DNA from: JAMXLO01 sp963776505
GTDB taxonomy: Bacteria; Pseudomonadota; Alphaproteobacteria; Acetobacterales; Acetobacteraceae
NCBI GenBank assembly: GCA_963776505.1
Contig: CAVZNH010000088.1
Location: forward strand, 18,622 to 82,621
Length of the DNA stretch: 64,000 nucleotides
Direction of reading: 5' to 3'
Below, piece by piece: positions 9,336-21,553 of the stretch. The stretch's first letter is position 1. Each line of letters starts with the position of its first letter. The translations under genes and the position numbers were made by a program. Under the pieces are notes generated by a model that was given only the letters and a program-made list of their open reading frames with translations, had not been told where the DNA came from and did no database searches.

Positions 9336-9791
9336 TTATCGCGCCAGAAACGCCGCAACCACCGGGTTCGCCTTCAGTGCCGCCAGCTCCTGTTCGTTCG
9401 GCAACTGTGGCCGGTCGCGCAGCGCATTTACCATGCAGAGGAACCCGAGCGCCTCGCCCTCCGCGGCACGAAACTGGTGCCATGCCAAGGACGGGATGGT
9501 GACAAGGTCGAACGGCTTTACCGCCCGCACCTCGTCGCCGACCAGGCACTGTCCCCGCCCGCGCAGAATCATCACCGCGTGCACGTGCTGATGGCGTTCG
9601 AGTGTCGAGTAGCCGCCTGCCGCCATTTCGAAATAGCGCAGCTCGCAACCAAGCTCCGCTTCGGAGAACAGCACCTGGCGAGAGATCGCCTTGAATGGCG
9701 CCGCACCTTCCTCCTTGTAGGGCAGGCAGGTCACCTCGTCCCAACGATAGTCGTGGAAGGCGCGAAATTGGGTCGACTGTTCAGTGTCCAT
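9336..9791 (-). CDS. Cupin-domain protein paired with the RubisCO-like gene
   Basis: A 151-residue single-domain cupin. Cupin motif 1 is seen as RHQHVHAVMILRGRG (two His ligands) and motif 2 as FDLVTIPSLAWHQFRA (third His). The start codon at 9791 lies 7 bases beyond the stop of the RubisCO-like gene, with a TTG even closer at 9797, so the two are almost certainly co-transcribed. In Rhodospirillum rubrum a RubisCO-like protein partners with a cupin that removes methanethiol from 1-methylthioxylulose 5-phosphate to give deoxyxylulose 5-phosphate. The same role here is an inference from the pairing; cupins are too diverse for the sequence alone to decide. Confidence 0.8.
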   Translation of the reverse strand: MDTEQSTQFRAFHDYRWDEVTCLPYKEEGAAPFKAISRQVLFSEAELGCELRYFEMAAGGYSTLERHQHVHAVMILRGRGQCLVGDEVRAVKPFDLVTIPSLAWHQFRAAEGEALGFLCMVNALRDRPQLPNEQELAALKANPVVAAFLAR

Positions 9792-9797
9792 GGACAA

Positions 9798-10881
9798 TCA
9801 CCGATAGCTGTGCTGCGCGACCGCTCTGGCAAACGCGGCGGTCTCCTCGGCCAGCCGCTCACGCGCGGCGAGCAGACTGCCGCCGATCAGCAACATCGCG
9901 TCCGGTCCATAGAAGTCAAGTATCTCGGGTACGCGCTCGAGCGTCATGCCGCCGGCGGGCACCGGCATGCTGGCTCGGATGCCGTCCCACGGCTGGCGCG
10001 CCTGCTCGAGCGAGGCTCCGGCAGGTTTCCGTCGTATAGCCGAAGCGGCCGCCGTGGTTTGGGAAGATCACCGCGTCGGCGCCGAGTACGCGGAACAGCT
10101 TGCCGATCAGCAGGTCCGATGCGATGCGCGCAGCGCCGCCCATGGTCGGGTGCGCGAAGAATGCCACATCCGGATATTGCCTCACCAGCGTCTGCATCGT
10201 GGACCAGCCGGCAATCATCGGCGCGATCAGCACCGTGTCGATGCCGTGCGCCCGGGCGATGTCGATCTGGCGCCGCATTGCGTCCAGATCGCCCGACAGG
10301 CTGGGCACATACCGCGTGCAGCCGATGCTGCCGGCGATCGCGGCGACGCGTTCGGCGAACGGCGAATAGGCCTGGTTAGCCAGGCCATGATCATCCTTGA
10401 TAAAGTCGATGCCGCCGCGGGCAAACTGTTCCGCCAGTTGCGACAGCCGCGCAGGCGGCACGCCCTGCGGCTTCAGCGCCGAGCAGGTGAGCGCACGGCC
10501 GAACGCCCCAGTTCGCCGGCGCAAGCCATCGATGCCATGCCGTGGGCCGCCGAATGCGGCAGCAAGGTCGGCGGGAACGTCCACGTCCAGCAGCACGACA
10601 TCCTCGTGCAGCGAGGTATTGCCGAACACCATGTTGAGGAACTGCCCGGCATCGCCGCCTATCGTGGCGGTAGCCAGACCGATGCGCACGTCGAAAACCC
10701 CGCCGCCGCGGTCCTCGATCGCTTCGACGTCGCCCACGATATCGCATAGGATTGCCTGCTCGGCGATGGCGGAGAGCGGCATCTCCACGCTCTGCTCTAC
10801 CGCTATCGACTGCGCCCGCGCCTCAATCGAAGCGGCGTCCGAGCGGATGCGGTAAACTGCGGTGAAGCGTGACGCTGGCAT
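9798..10881 (-). CDS. RubisCO-like protein (form IV), one frameshift
   Basis: A homologue of the RubisCO large subunit that probably acts as an isomerase rather than a carboxylase. Residues FTAVYRIRSD begin the N-terminal domain; the barrel carries GGIDFIKDDHGLANQ, where the carbamate Lys and following Asp of RubisCO are kept but the Glu is His, then VAFFAHPTMGG and FPNHGGRFGY in place of the loop with the catalytic Lys. These changes place it in form IV. Near 10015 the frame shifts, after which EQARQPWDGIRASMP and GGMTLERVPEI complete the barrel to the stop at 9798; total length equals about 361 codons, normal for the family. The frameshift may be an assembly error. In R. rubrum the related protein isomerises 5-methylthioribulose 1-phosphate, and the downstream cupin supports that reading. 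Confidence 0.85.
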
Positions 10882-10917
10882 GTGCCGCCGGATGATAGGC
10901 CACGCCCGTGGGAGTGC

Positions 10918-13383
10918 CTACCCGACGGCCGCTACCGGCACGCCCCAGATGTCCGTGGCGTATTCGCGGATAGTGCGGTCGGACGAGAACCACCCCATCT
11001 GCGCCGTGTTCAGCACGCTCGAACGCCACCAGGCGCGCCGGTCGCACCACCGCGTCGCGACCTTCCATTGCGTGTCCGCATAGGCGTCGAAGTCGGCGGC
11101 CACCATGAACCAGTCGCTCGAGGTCAGGTCGGCCACCAGATCGCGATAGCGGTCGTGCTCGTCTGGCGAGAACAGGCCTGAACCGATCGCGTCCAGCACC
11201 TGTCGCAGCGCGGGTGACGGAACCGACGGCGGGCTGTGTTGCCACCGGCGGTCCTCGACCTGCTCCGCGGTCAGACCGAAGGTGAACATGTTGTCCGCGC
11301 CAACCCGGTCGAGGATTTCCAGATTGGCTCCGTCCAGCGTGCCGATGGTCAATGCGCCGTTCAGCGCCAGCTTCATGTTGCCGGTGCCGGACGCTTCCAT
11401 GCCGGCGGTCGAGATCTGCTCGGAGAGATCCGCCGCGGGGATGATGACCTCCGCCAGGCTGACATTGTAATCCGGCAGAAACACGACCTTCAGTTGATCG
11501 CGCACCGCCGGATCGTTGTTCACCACGTTCGCCACATCATGGATCAGCTTGATGATCAGCTTGGCACGCTTGTAGCTGGCAGCCGCTCGGCCGGAGTAGA
11601 GCTTCACGCGTGGCACCCAGTTCCGTGTCGGCTGAGCGCGCATCGCGAGGTATAGCGAAATCGTCTCGAGAATGTTCAGCAACTGCCGCTTGTATTCGTG
11701 GATCCGCTTGATGTGCACATCAACAAGCGCGTCCGGATCGATCGTGATGTCCAGCCTCTCGGCAACCAGTGCGGCCAGCGCCGTCTTATTGGCGCGCCTC
11801 ACCGCGATCAGCCGTTCGTGCAGGGCCGTATCGTCGGCCAGCGGCACGAGACGCTCCAGCGCCATCCCGTCATCGAGTATCTGCGGTCCAACCGCATCGC
11901 ACAGCACGGCGGTGAGACGCGGATTGGCAGTGTGGAGCCAGCGCCGGAAGGTGATGCCGTTGGTCTTATTGACGATACGGTCGGGATACAGCTGGTGCAG
12001 TGATCGGAACACGGTGCACCGCATCAGCTCGGTGTGCAGCGCGGACACGCCGTTGACCTTGTGCGAACCGACGAAGGCCAGTGTGCCCATGCGCACCCGC
12101 CTCTCGCCATGCTCATCGATCAGCGACACCTCGGACAGATCAGGCACATCCGGTCGCCCGGCCAATGCGTCGAGATGCAGCCTGTTGATCTCGTAGATGA
12201 TCTGCATGTGGCGCGGCAGCAGCCGCTCCATCAGTGGAACCGGCCAGGTTTCCAGCGCCTCCGGCAGCAGCGTGTGATTGGTGTACGAGATGGTGCCGCC
12301 GGTGATCCGCCACGCCTCGTCCCATGGCAATTGGTGCTCGTCGACCAGCAGGCGCATCAGCTCGGCGACAACGATCGCCGGATGGGTGTCGTTGAGCTGG
12401 ATGGCACACTTGTCGGCCAGGTTATGCAGTTCGCCGTACTGGCGGATATGCCGATGCAGCAGGTCCTGCAACGATGCCGAGGAGAAGAAATACTCCTGAC
12501 GCAGCCGCAGCTCCTGACCCGCTGGGGTCTCATCGCTCGGATAGAGGATCTGCGAAATGGAGTTCGCGCGGGCACGCGCAGCCAACGCCCCGACATGATC
12601 GCCGCGGTTGAAAGTCTCCAGCTCCAACGGGTCTGGCGCCCGCGCCGACCACAGCCGAAGCGTGTTTGCGTGCTTGCCACGCCAGCCGACCACAGGCGTG
12701 TCGTAAGCGATGGCGTTCACCGTCTCATCAGGATGCCAGACGGACGCTAACGTGCCGTCCGAGGCTGGGACAAGGTGCACGTGTCCGCCGAAGCCCACCT
12801 TGTAGTTGATGTCAGGCCGCTCGAACTCCCATGGATTGCCGAAGGACAGCCAGTTCTCTGGATACTCATGCTGCCAGCCGTCCCGCATCACCTGCTGGAA
12901 CAACCCATGATTGTAGCGAATGCCGAAGCCATGGGCTGGGATATGCAGGCTGGCCATGCTGTCCATGAAGCAGGCCGCGAGGCGCCCAAGGCCGCCGTTG
13001 CCGAGCGCGGGGTCCGGCTCCATCGAACGCAGACGGTCGAGGCTCACCCCCAATTCGGCAAGTGCAAGCCGCATTGGCTCGATCAGGCCGGCGTTGTTCA
13101 GCGAGTCCATCAGCAACCGGCCCGGCAGGAACTCCAGCGAGAGGTAGTACACACGCTTACGCTGCTTTGCGGTATCGTTGCGCGTGCTCTGCAGCCATCG
13201 ATCTACGATCCGATCTCGCAGTGCCAGGGCCGCCGCCACGAACCAGTCGCGATCGCCGGCAACCAGCGGATCCCGCCCGGTCGCATAGGTAAGCTTCTCA
13301 ACGATGAGACGACGCAGCGCCTCGACATCCCTTTCACTCGTGGGCGCATCGATCGGGTCGAGGAAAATTTCAGGTCTGTCCAT
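10918..13383 (-). CDS. glgP: Glycogen phosphorylase
   Basis: This PLP enzyme releases glucose 1-phosphate from glycogen or maltodextrin. The 821-residue length is normal. N-terminal family features include RVYYLSLEFLPGRLL, NGGLGRLAACFMDSMA and GFGIRYNHGLFQQ. The PLP lysine lies in SGTGNMKLALNGALTIGT, near residue 640, followed by LDGANLEI. It lies on the same strand as the RubisCO-like gene with only 36 bases between, so they could share a transcript. No other glg genes are in the window. The frame is intact. Confidence 0.96.
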   Translation of the reverse strand: MDRPEIFLDPIDAPTSERDVEALRRLIVEKLTYATGRDPLVAGDRDWFVAAALALRDRIVDRWLQSTRNDTAKQRKRVYYLSLEFLPGRLLMDSLNNAGLIEPMRLALAELGVSLDRLRSMEPDPALGNGGLGRLAACFMDSMASLHIPAHGFGIRYNHGLFQQVMRDGWQHEYPENWLSFGNPWEFERPDINYKVGFGGHVHLVPASDGTLASVWHPDETVNAIAYDTPVVGWRGKHANTLRLWSARAPDPLELETFNRGDHVGALAARARANSISQILYPSDETPAGQELRLRQEYFFSSASLQDLLHRHIRQYGELHNLADKCAIQLNDTHPAIVVAELMRLLVDEHQLPWDEAWRITGGTISYTNHTLLPEALETWPVPLMERLLPRHMQIIYEINRLHLDALAGRPDVPDLSEVSLIDEHGERRVRMGTLAFVGSHKVNGVSALHTELMRCTVFRSLHQLYPDRIVNKTNGITFRRWLHTANPRLTAVLCDAVGPQILDDGMALERLVPLADDTALHERLIAVRRANKTALAALVAERLDITIDPDALVDVHIKRIHEYKRQLLNILETISLYLAMRAQPTRNWVPRVKLYSGRAAASYKRAKLIIKLIHDVANVVNNDPAVRDQLKVVFLPDYNVSLAEVIIPAADLSEQISTAGMEASGTGNMKLALNGALTIGTLDGANLEILDRVGADNMFTFGLTAEQVEDRRWQHSPPSVPSPALRQVLDAIGSGLFSPDEHDRYRDLVADLTSSDWFMVAADFDAYADTQWKVATRWCDRRAWWRSSVLNTAQMGWFSSDRTIREYATDIWGVPVAAVG

Positions 13384-13652
13384 GGGTCACCGTGTCCCTA
13401 GGGGGCCTCAAGACGCAAGCTGGTCAATGAGTGAGGTTGACTTCCAGCCGATTGGAAGCGCCCTGGCGGACCGCACGCGCACGTCTGTCAGACAACCGTG
13501 TAGCGCGACGTTTCGTTTGTGTCATCAAATTCTCCTCGCCCTTCATGTGTTAACGAACCGGGCGGCGGTCATGCAACGAGGAAATAAAGGAAAAGCTATG
13601 GCAGGAAATTCACTGACGCAACCTCCGGTTATATATTCTAGTATGCAATCAA
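13384..13652. other. Intergenic region upstream of glgP, partly AT-rich
   Basis: This 269-base gap separates the end of ccmB from the start of glgP, both on the minus strand. It must hold the glgP promoter. The part at 13600-13660 is clearly richer in A and T than its surroundings. A 22-codon plus-strand frame starting MAGNSLTQPP at about 13599 has a purine-rich stretch before its ATG, but nothing else supports it as a gene. Confidence 0.4.
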
Positions 13653-14318
13653 CTATTCGTTGGTGAAACGGAGACCGGCTCCCGCGACTACCGGGCAAAG
13701 CGGCAGGGCCGCTACCAACAGGGCAGCGAGCAACAGCAGATGAGGCTGCGGGCTGAGTGCGTCTGACGCGGCATCCGCCGCGGCAACGCCGAAGATCAGC
13801 ACCGGTGTAGTCAGCGGCAGTACGAGCAGGGGCAGCAGCACGCTGCCGCGCCGGGCGCCCAGGACAATTGCGGCGACGGCGGTCCCGAGTAGCGACAGCA
13901 GCATTGTGCCGGGCAGCAGGCCAAGGAGCAGCGCCGGCAGCGCCTGTTCCGGCATCCGCAGCATGACCGCCAGCGGCGCGGCCGCAAGCAGCAGCGGCAG
14001 CCCTGTGATCAGCCAGTGCGCCGTGGTCTTCGCCAGGGCAAGCGCCGCTGGCGGCAGTCCGCAAAGCAGGAGTTGGTCGAGCGAGCCGTCCTCGAAGTCG
14101 GCGCCGAACAAGCGGTCCAGCGGCAGCAGCGCGGCGAGCAGTGCGCATACCCAGACGATGCCGGGCGCGATGCGGCCGAGGGTTTCGGGAGCGGGTCCAA
14201 TGGCGAGCGGGAACAGCGCCGCAGTCAGCAGAAAGAACAGCAGGGCAGCAAGCGTGTCAGCGCCGTGGCGCACCGAAAGCCGCAGTTCGCGCACCAGGAC
14301 CGCGAGGAATGCGCTCAT
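13653..14318 (-). CDS. ccmB: Heme exporter membrane subunit CcmB
   Basis: CcmB is the membrane subunit that, with the ATPase CcmA, drives the CcmABCD complex releasing holo-CcmE during cytochrome c maturation. The 221-residue protein begins MSAFLAVLVRELRLSVRHGA and has six hydrophobic segments. Typical family segments are visible: LDRLFGADFEDGSLDQL, the LAKTTAHW region and LLSLLGTAVAAIVLGARRG. The ATG at 14318 is chosen over 14333 because homology starts there. It follows ccmA on the same strand across a 100-base gap filled by a GC-rich repeat. Confidence 0.92.
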   Translation of the reverse strand: MSAFLAVLVRELRLSVRHGADTLAALLFFLLTAALFPLAIGPAPETLGRIAPGIVWVCALLAALLPLDRLFGADFEDGSLDQLLLCGLPPAALALAKTTAHWLITGLPLLLAAAPLAVMLRMPEQALPALLLGLLPGTMLLSLLGTAVAAIVLGARRGSVLLPLLVLPLTTPVLIFGVAAADAASDALSPQPHLLLLAALLVAALPLCPVVAGAGLRFTNE

Positions 14319-14329
14319 GGAATCACTAC

Positions 14330-14412
14330 GCACGGGGGGAGGGAGAAGGGGCCATGAAGATCCGCGGCCCCCCTCCCCCGCCGCCCTCCCGCAGGGGGAG
14401 GGTGAGAATCTG
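14330..14412. repeat. GC-rich intergenic repeat between ccmA and ccmB
   Basis: The stretch is made of C and G runs with a self-complementary core, CCCTCCC then GCAGG then GGAGGG (about 14385-14403). It looks like the short dispersed C/G-run elements common between genes in Acetobacteraceae genomes. It interrupts what is normally a tight ccmAB junction and may form a transcript hairpin. Its repeated nature cannot be shown from one window. Confidence 0.4.
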
Positions 14413-14420
14413 AAGCACGC

Positions 14421-15015
14421 TCATCCCAGCGCGATTTCCGTGGCATCGCTCAGCGGCAACGGCAGGTGCGTCGCGGCAACCGCTATCCCACCTCTGTTGC
14501 GGTGCACCGCCAGCATCGCGCCGAAGCGCTCGACTGACCTCGCGTCCAATCCAAGCGTCGGCTCGTCGAGCAGCCACAGTGGAGCGTGCGATAGCGCGAG
14601 CCTCGCCAGCGTTAGACGACGTCGCTGTCCCGCGGACAGCATGCGCGCCGGCAGGTCGGCGAGTTCCTCCAACCCGACCTCGGCCAGCGCCTCTCCAACG
14701 GCACCACCGTTCAGCCTTGCCGCGAACCGCAGGTTCTCCGCCGCGGTGAACATGGGCTTCACCGCGTCCTGATGCCCGACATACATCACCCGCCGCGCGT
14801 GTGACCGACAGATCGGCCAGTGCATCCGCGCCATCCCACAACAGCGTCCCTGCTGCCGGTCGCAGCAGTCCGGCCAGCAGCCGCAACAGTGTCGTCTTTC
14901 CCGACCCGTTCGGCCCTGTGAGCAGGAGGACGCCCCCTGCGGCCACGACGAAGTCAAGGTCACGGAACACCAGCCGCTCGCCGCGCAACGCCGCCAGACC
15001 CGCCGCCTGCAACAC
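14421..15015 (-). CDS. ccmA: Heme exporter ATP-binding protein CcmA, one frameshift
   Basis: The ATPase of the cytochrome c maturation exporter. The N-terminal half reads GLAALRGERLVFRDLDF with the Walker A TGPNGSGKTTLLRLLAGLL. After a missing base near 14796 the other frame gives RRVMYVGHQDAVKPMFTAAE (Q-loop), the signature LSAGQRRRLTLARLAL and Walker B APLWLLDEPTLGLD. All ABC motifs are present in the correct order, and the total of about 198 codons is normal. The GTG at 15015 is proposed as start because it puts Walker A at the usual distance. It is divergent from acnA with about 115 bases between. Confidence 0.85.
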
Positions 15016-15131
15016 GACCGCCCCCGCCTTGTGGACGCTCGCTGGCTGGTGTGTTCTAAGCCCGCGAGCGCAGGGACCATTGCACCTGCGGCACACCGCC
15101 TCAACTTCGCCGCTCAACGGAAGGCGCATCC

Positions 15132-17824
<2,693 letters not shown>

Positions 17825-17828
<4 letters not shown>

Positions 17829-19878
17829 TACCGACACTGAGGGTCCGCCTTCAGCAACTATCGAGCAGCCTGAACCTTCAGGCGTTGAGCCTGGCGGAGG
17901 GTATCCGCGCAGCGCTGTCCGTCGCCGCCATCATCGCGTTGAACGAATATCTGCAGTGGCCCCCACTCATCATGGCGGCACTTGCAGCGCTCAATACCTG
18001 CATGGGCGATCCGGGTGGGGCAATCCGCCGACGCGTTCCGGTATTGCTCACGTTCACGGTGCTTGGCGCGCTAGTTGTTGCCGGCGTTGGCCTGGCGCGG
18101 GGCTGTGGGATCGCGGTGGCGCTGCCACTTGGGATGTTCGGCCTGTTCTGCGCAACGTTCGTCCGCATCTACGGTGAGACGGCGCAGATGCTTGGCGTGC
18201 TGCTGGGCGTCATGCTGATCATCTCGCTCGATCGCCCTGTCCCGGACGTCACACAGGCCGGCATCCTGGCGGCGGTATTCATCGGCGGGGGTCTGTGGGC
18301 AACGCTGCTCACGCTGGTCATCTGGCCGATCTACCCATACATGCCGGCACGCCGCGCCGTGGCCGAGGTCTATCGAGCTTTGACGGCGGCAGCGGAAAAT
18401 CTCCGCGCCCTGCTTCAAGCAGGCGACACGGATGAAGCCTCGTGGGACGCACATGCCCATGCGAACCTGAGTTGTGCGCGCACGGCGATCGAGGCAGCAC
18501 GCGAGGCGGTCACGGACATCCAACGGACGCGCGGCGGTCCAAGCGAAGAGGCGCGACATGGCGTCATCCGTCTGGAGTTCCTCCGATCAGCTTCTCGCCG
18601 CACTGATCGCGTTCGGCGACCGACTGCAGCGCGCCGATGCGCAAGAGCGTGCCGTTGGCGAAAAGCTGCTGGGGCGGTTGCAGCCGACGCTGCTGGCGTT
18701 CGCTCAGTCGATCATGACCGGCAGCACAGAGACGAACCAACAGATCGACCAGTCGATCACGGCGATGGCGACGGACGCCGCGTCGCTGCCTGAGCCCAAC
18801 GCTGTACGCGCCATAGCCGAGAAGATTGTCGAGCAACTGCGCATCGCCTACACGATGTCGGTCCCGGCCAATTTCCTGCCAGGCGCCGGGCTCGACGGAA
18901 CTCCGCCGAGCCTTCGCCAGCGACTGCTCCAGCCGTTGCTGGCAAACCTCGATTGGCAGTCTCCGGCATTGCGCCACGCACTGCGGTTAACGGTGGTCGC
19001 GACACCTGCCCTCGCCTTCACCATGCTGTGGTTCACACCGTATGACCATTGGCTGACAATAACGATCGCCATGACGATGCAGCCATATTTTGGGCTGACC
19101 TACAGCCCGCGTATTTCAGCGTATCGCCGGAACCGTCATAGGCGGGCTGGCGGCGGCACTGATTGGGGTGATCTGCACCACGCAGATAGCGCTGGCTGCA
19201 GCAATGTTTCCACTCGCGATGGTGACGCTGGCGGCACGCACACTCAGCTACGGCCTCTTCATCGCGTGGCTGACGCCGCTGATCGTGCTGCTCGTTGATA
19301 TCACCCAGCCGGGCGCCAGCGAATGGTTGGTTGCCGGCATCCGCGCGCTCTTCACTGTGATCGGTGGCGCCGTGGCGGTGGCTGCGTGCTTCCTGCTGTG
19401 GCCCAACTTCGAGCCGCAGCGCCTGTTGCAGGAGATGCGCGATGCCATCGCCGCACAGGGACGCTATGCCGACGCGGTGCTGTCAAACCTGCTGGGCGAG
19501 AAGGCGGTCACCACGGTGGAGCGAGCGCGCCGCGAGGGCGGCCTTGCCACCAACAGTCTGGAAGCATCCATCAGCCGGGCTTTGCTTGAGCGTGGCACGG
19601 GCTCGCAAGCCATACTGCGGGCGGCCACGCTGATCGACGCGGCGTTGCGCCGCTGCGCAGGTCGCATGACTGCGATCATGCTCGACCCGACCATGCGGAC
19701 CGCGCTGCCGCAACCGGCCTGGCGCGCCTGGCAGGATTGGATCGCTCGTTCGAGCGCGGCTCTCGCAGCAGGGAGCACGCAACTCGATCCGCGACCGGTT
19801 CCTGCCATCGAGGCGGTCTCCCGTGTCGGTCGTCAGTTCGAGCTGATCGCCGGGGCGTTGGAGCGCCTGCCCGGCTGA
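17825..19878 (+). CDS. FUSC-family inner-membrane exporter, two frameshifts
   Basis: An aromatic-acid-exporter-like (FUSC/AaeB type) membrane protein. The first frame from the TTG at 17825 holds a membrane bundle (SVAAIIALNEYLQWPPLIMA, TFTVLGALVVAGVGLARG, AQMLGVLLGVMLIISLD) and a cytoplasmic helical domain. Near 18560 the frame shifts to continue with SSSDQLLAALIAFGDRLQRA and a second bundle (TVVATPALAFTMLWFTPYDH). Near 19115 it shifts again to FQRIAGTVIGGLAAALIGV, LSYGLFIAWLTPLIVLLVDI and a soluble tail ending ALERLPG. The 684-codon total and two-bundle layout are normal for the family. It overlaps acnA by 4 bases. Confidence 0.75.
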
Positions 19879-19910
19879 GATACCCTGCAAAGGAGGATCG
19901 GGGGCAGCGA

Positions 19911-20458
19911 ATGAGCGACGGACCGCCGGCGTGGATCGAGGTCATCGAGCAGCGTACGCGTCGCAACCTTGGCCGGGCTCTGTTCGCCGCACGTTGGATC
20001 ATGGCGCCGATCTATGTCGGCCTGCTGGTCGCGCTGGGCCTGGTGGTCGTGAAGTTTGTCCAGATGCTGATGCAGACGGTTCCTGGATATCTCGCGTTGG
20101 ACACGCAACGAGGCAATCTTTCTCGTCCTCACGTCTGGTCGATCTGTCGCTGGTCGCCAATCTCGTTGTCATCGTCATGCTCGCCGGCTGGGAGAATTTC
20201 GTTGGCCGCCTGCTGGCATCGACGTCGGATGACAGGCCGACCTGGCTGGGAGGCATGGATTTCGCGACTGTTAAGCTGCGTCTTCTCGGATCGATCGTGG
20301 CGATTGCCGCAATCCAGATCCTCGAGACGTTCGTGCATATCGAGAACGTCAGAAGCCAGGACGCTGGCTGGCGACTTGCCATCCTGATCGGGATAGGCCT
20401 GGTCGGTGTCCTGTTGGCGGTGGCCGACCGGCTGAGCGAACGCCACGACAGGAATTGA
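19911..20458 (+). CDS. YqhA/UPF0114-family membrane protein, one frameshift
   Basis: A small inner-membrane protein of unknown role. It starts MSDGPPAWIEVIEQRTRRNL, followed by a membrane helix in RWIMAPIYVGLLVALGLVVV, as is usual for YqhA-like proteins. After a shift near 20120 the other frame gives LVDLSLVANLVVIVMLAGWE, NFVGRL and LGSIVAIAAIQILETFVHIE, the well-conserved end of the family. AGGAGG lies 14-20 bases ahead of the ATG. It lies 32 bases after the FUSC gene and 4 bases before the next gene, so the three probably share a transcript. Confidence 0.75.
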
Positions 20459-20462
20459 TCAG

Positions 20463-21523
20463 ATGCAGGTTGGCATTCAGTTCTTCCCCGATATCGGCCC
20501 GGACGTGAAGTCGGGACGCGACTACTGGCAGGACGCACTGTCGCTGGTCGCGCTGTGCGACCGTTACGGCTACAGCCACGTCCGCACGGTGGAGCACTAT
20601 TTTCATCCATACGGCGGCTACAGCCCGAACCCCGTGGTGTTCCTCGCTGCCGCCGCACAGGTGACCAAACGCGCTCGGCTCGTGACGGGTGCGGTGCTGC
20701 CGGCATTCAACAATCCGCTGAAGCTCGCCGGCGAACTCGCCATGCTGGATGCGCTGTGCGACGGCAGACTCGACATCGGCTTCGCGCGCGCCTTCCTGCC
20801 GCACGAATTCGCCCGCTTCGGCGTCAGGCTAGACGAAAGCCGTGCGCGCTTCGACGAAGGCATGGAGCAGGTGAGGCTGCTGCTGGAGCAGGAGAACGTC
20901 TCCTGCGAGGGACGCTTCCACAGCTTCCGCAATGTCACCTCCCTGCCGCGCCCGACACAGCAGCCGCGGCCGCCGTTCTACGTCGCCGCACTGGCGACCA
21001 GAGGAGTCGTTCGAACGCGCCGGCGCGGCGGGCCATGGCATCATGGCGATCCCGATGGCCGGCGGCGCGATGGCGGAGCTGATCGGCATCTACCGCGAGG
21101 CATGGCGCAGGCGCCGGCCATCCCGGCCGCGGCACGGTGATGTTGGCGTTCCACATGTTCTGCCACGCCGACCAAGCGAAGGCTGAGCAGATCGCGCGCG
21201 AGCCGCTGAACCGCTATCTACGCTCGCTGGTCACCGCGGCATCCGACTGGATGAAGGGCGAAAGTTCGGCTGACTATCCAGGCTACGACAAGATCATCGC
21301 CGCGTTGTCACGCGACACTTTCGAAACCCAGGTCGAGAAATGCGCTGCATGGATCGGCACCCCACAACGGATACTTGATACGGTCGCGACCTATCGCGCG
21401 CAGATCGGCGATTTCGAGATCGCCTCGGTGCAGGTCAACTTCAACGATATCACACTGGCTGATGCACAGTCGTCGATGCGCCTGTTCGGTGAGGAAGTGC
21501 TGCCCCGCCTGCCGAAGCTATGA
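20463..21523 (+). CDS. Luciferase-like flavin monooxygenase, two frameshifts
   Basis: A class of FMN-dependent oxidoreductase with the bacterial luciferase TIM barrel. The first frame reads MQVGIQFFPDIGPD, TVEHYFHPYGGYSPNPVVFL, ARLVTGAVLPAFNNPLKLAG and DGRLDIGFARAFLPHEF. Near 20995 it shifts to PEESFERAGAAGHGIMAIP, and near 21125 to VMLAFHMFCHADQAKAEQIA, ending FGEEVLPRLPKL. The pieces are contiguous and the combined length of about 353 codons is typical. Its substrate is unknown. It faces an AraC-family regulator downstream. A decayed copy of its tail lies at 23261. Confidence 0.8.
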
Positions 21524-21553
21524 CCGTCAGCGGCGGCGTTTGCGCCCGAAAGA

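Noticed and set aside
8841..10379. A 512-codon plus-strand frame over the unknown, cupin and RubisCO-like genes
   Set aside because: It spans three well-supported minus-strand genes and shows no domain.
13304..13666. A 120-codon plus-strand gene upstream of glgP
   Set aside because: Its first part overlaps the start of glgP on the other strand, and its translation shows no family; the region is better read as promoter DNA.
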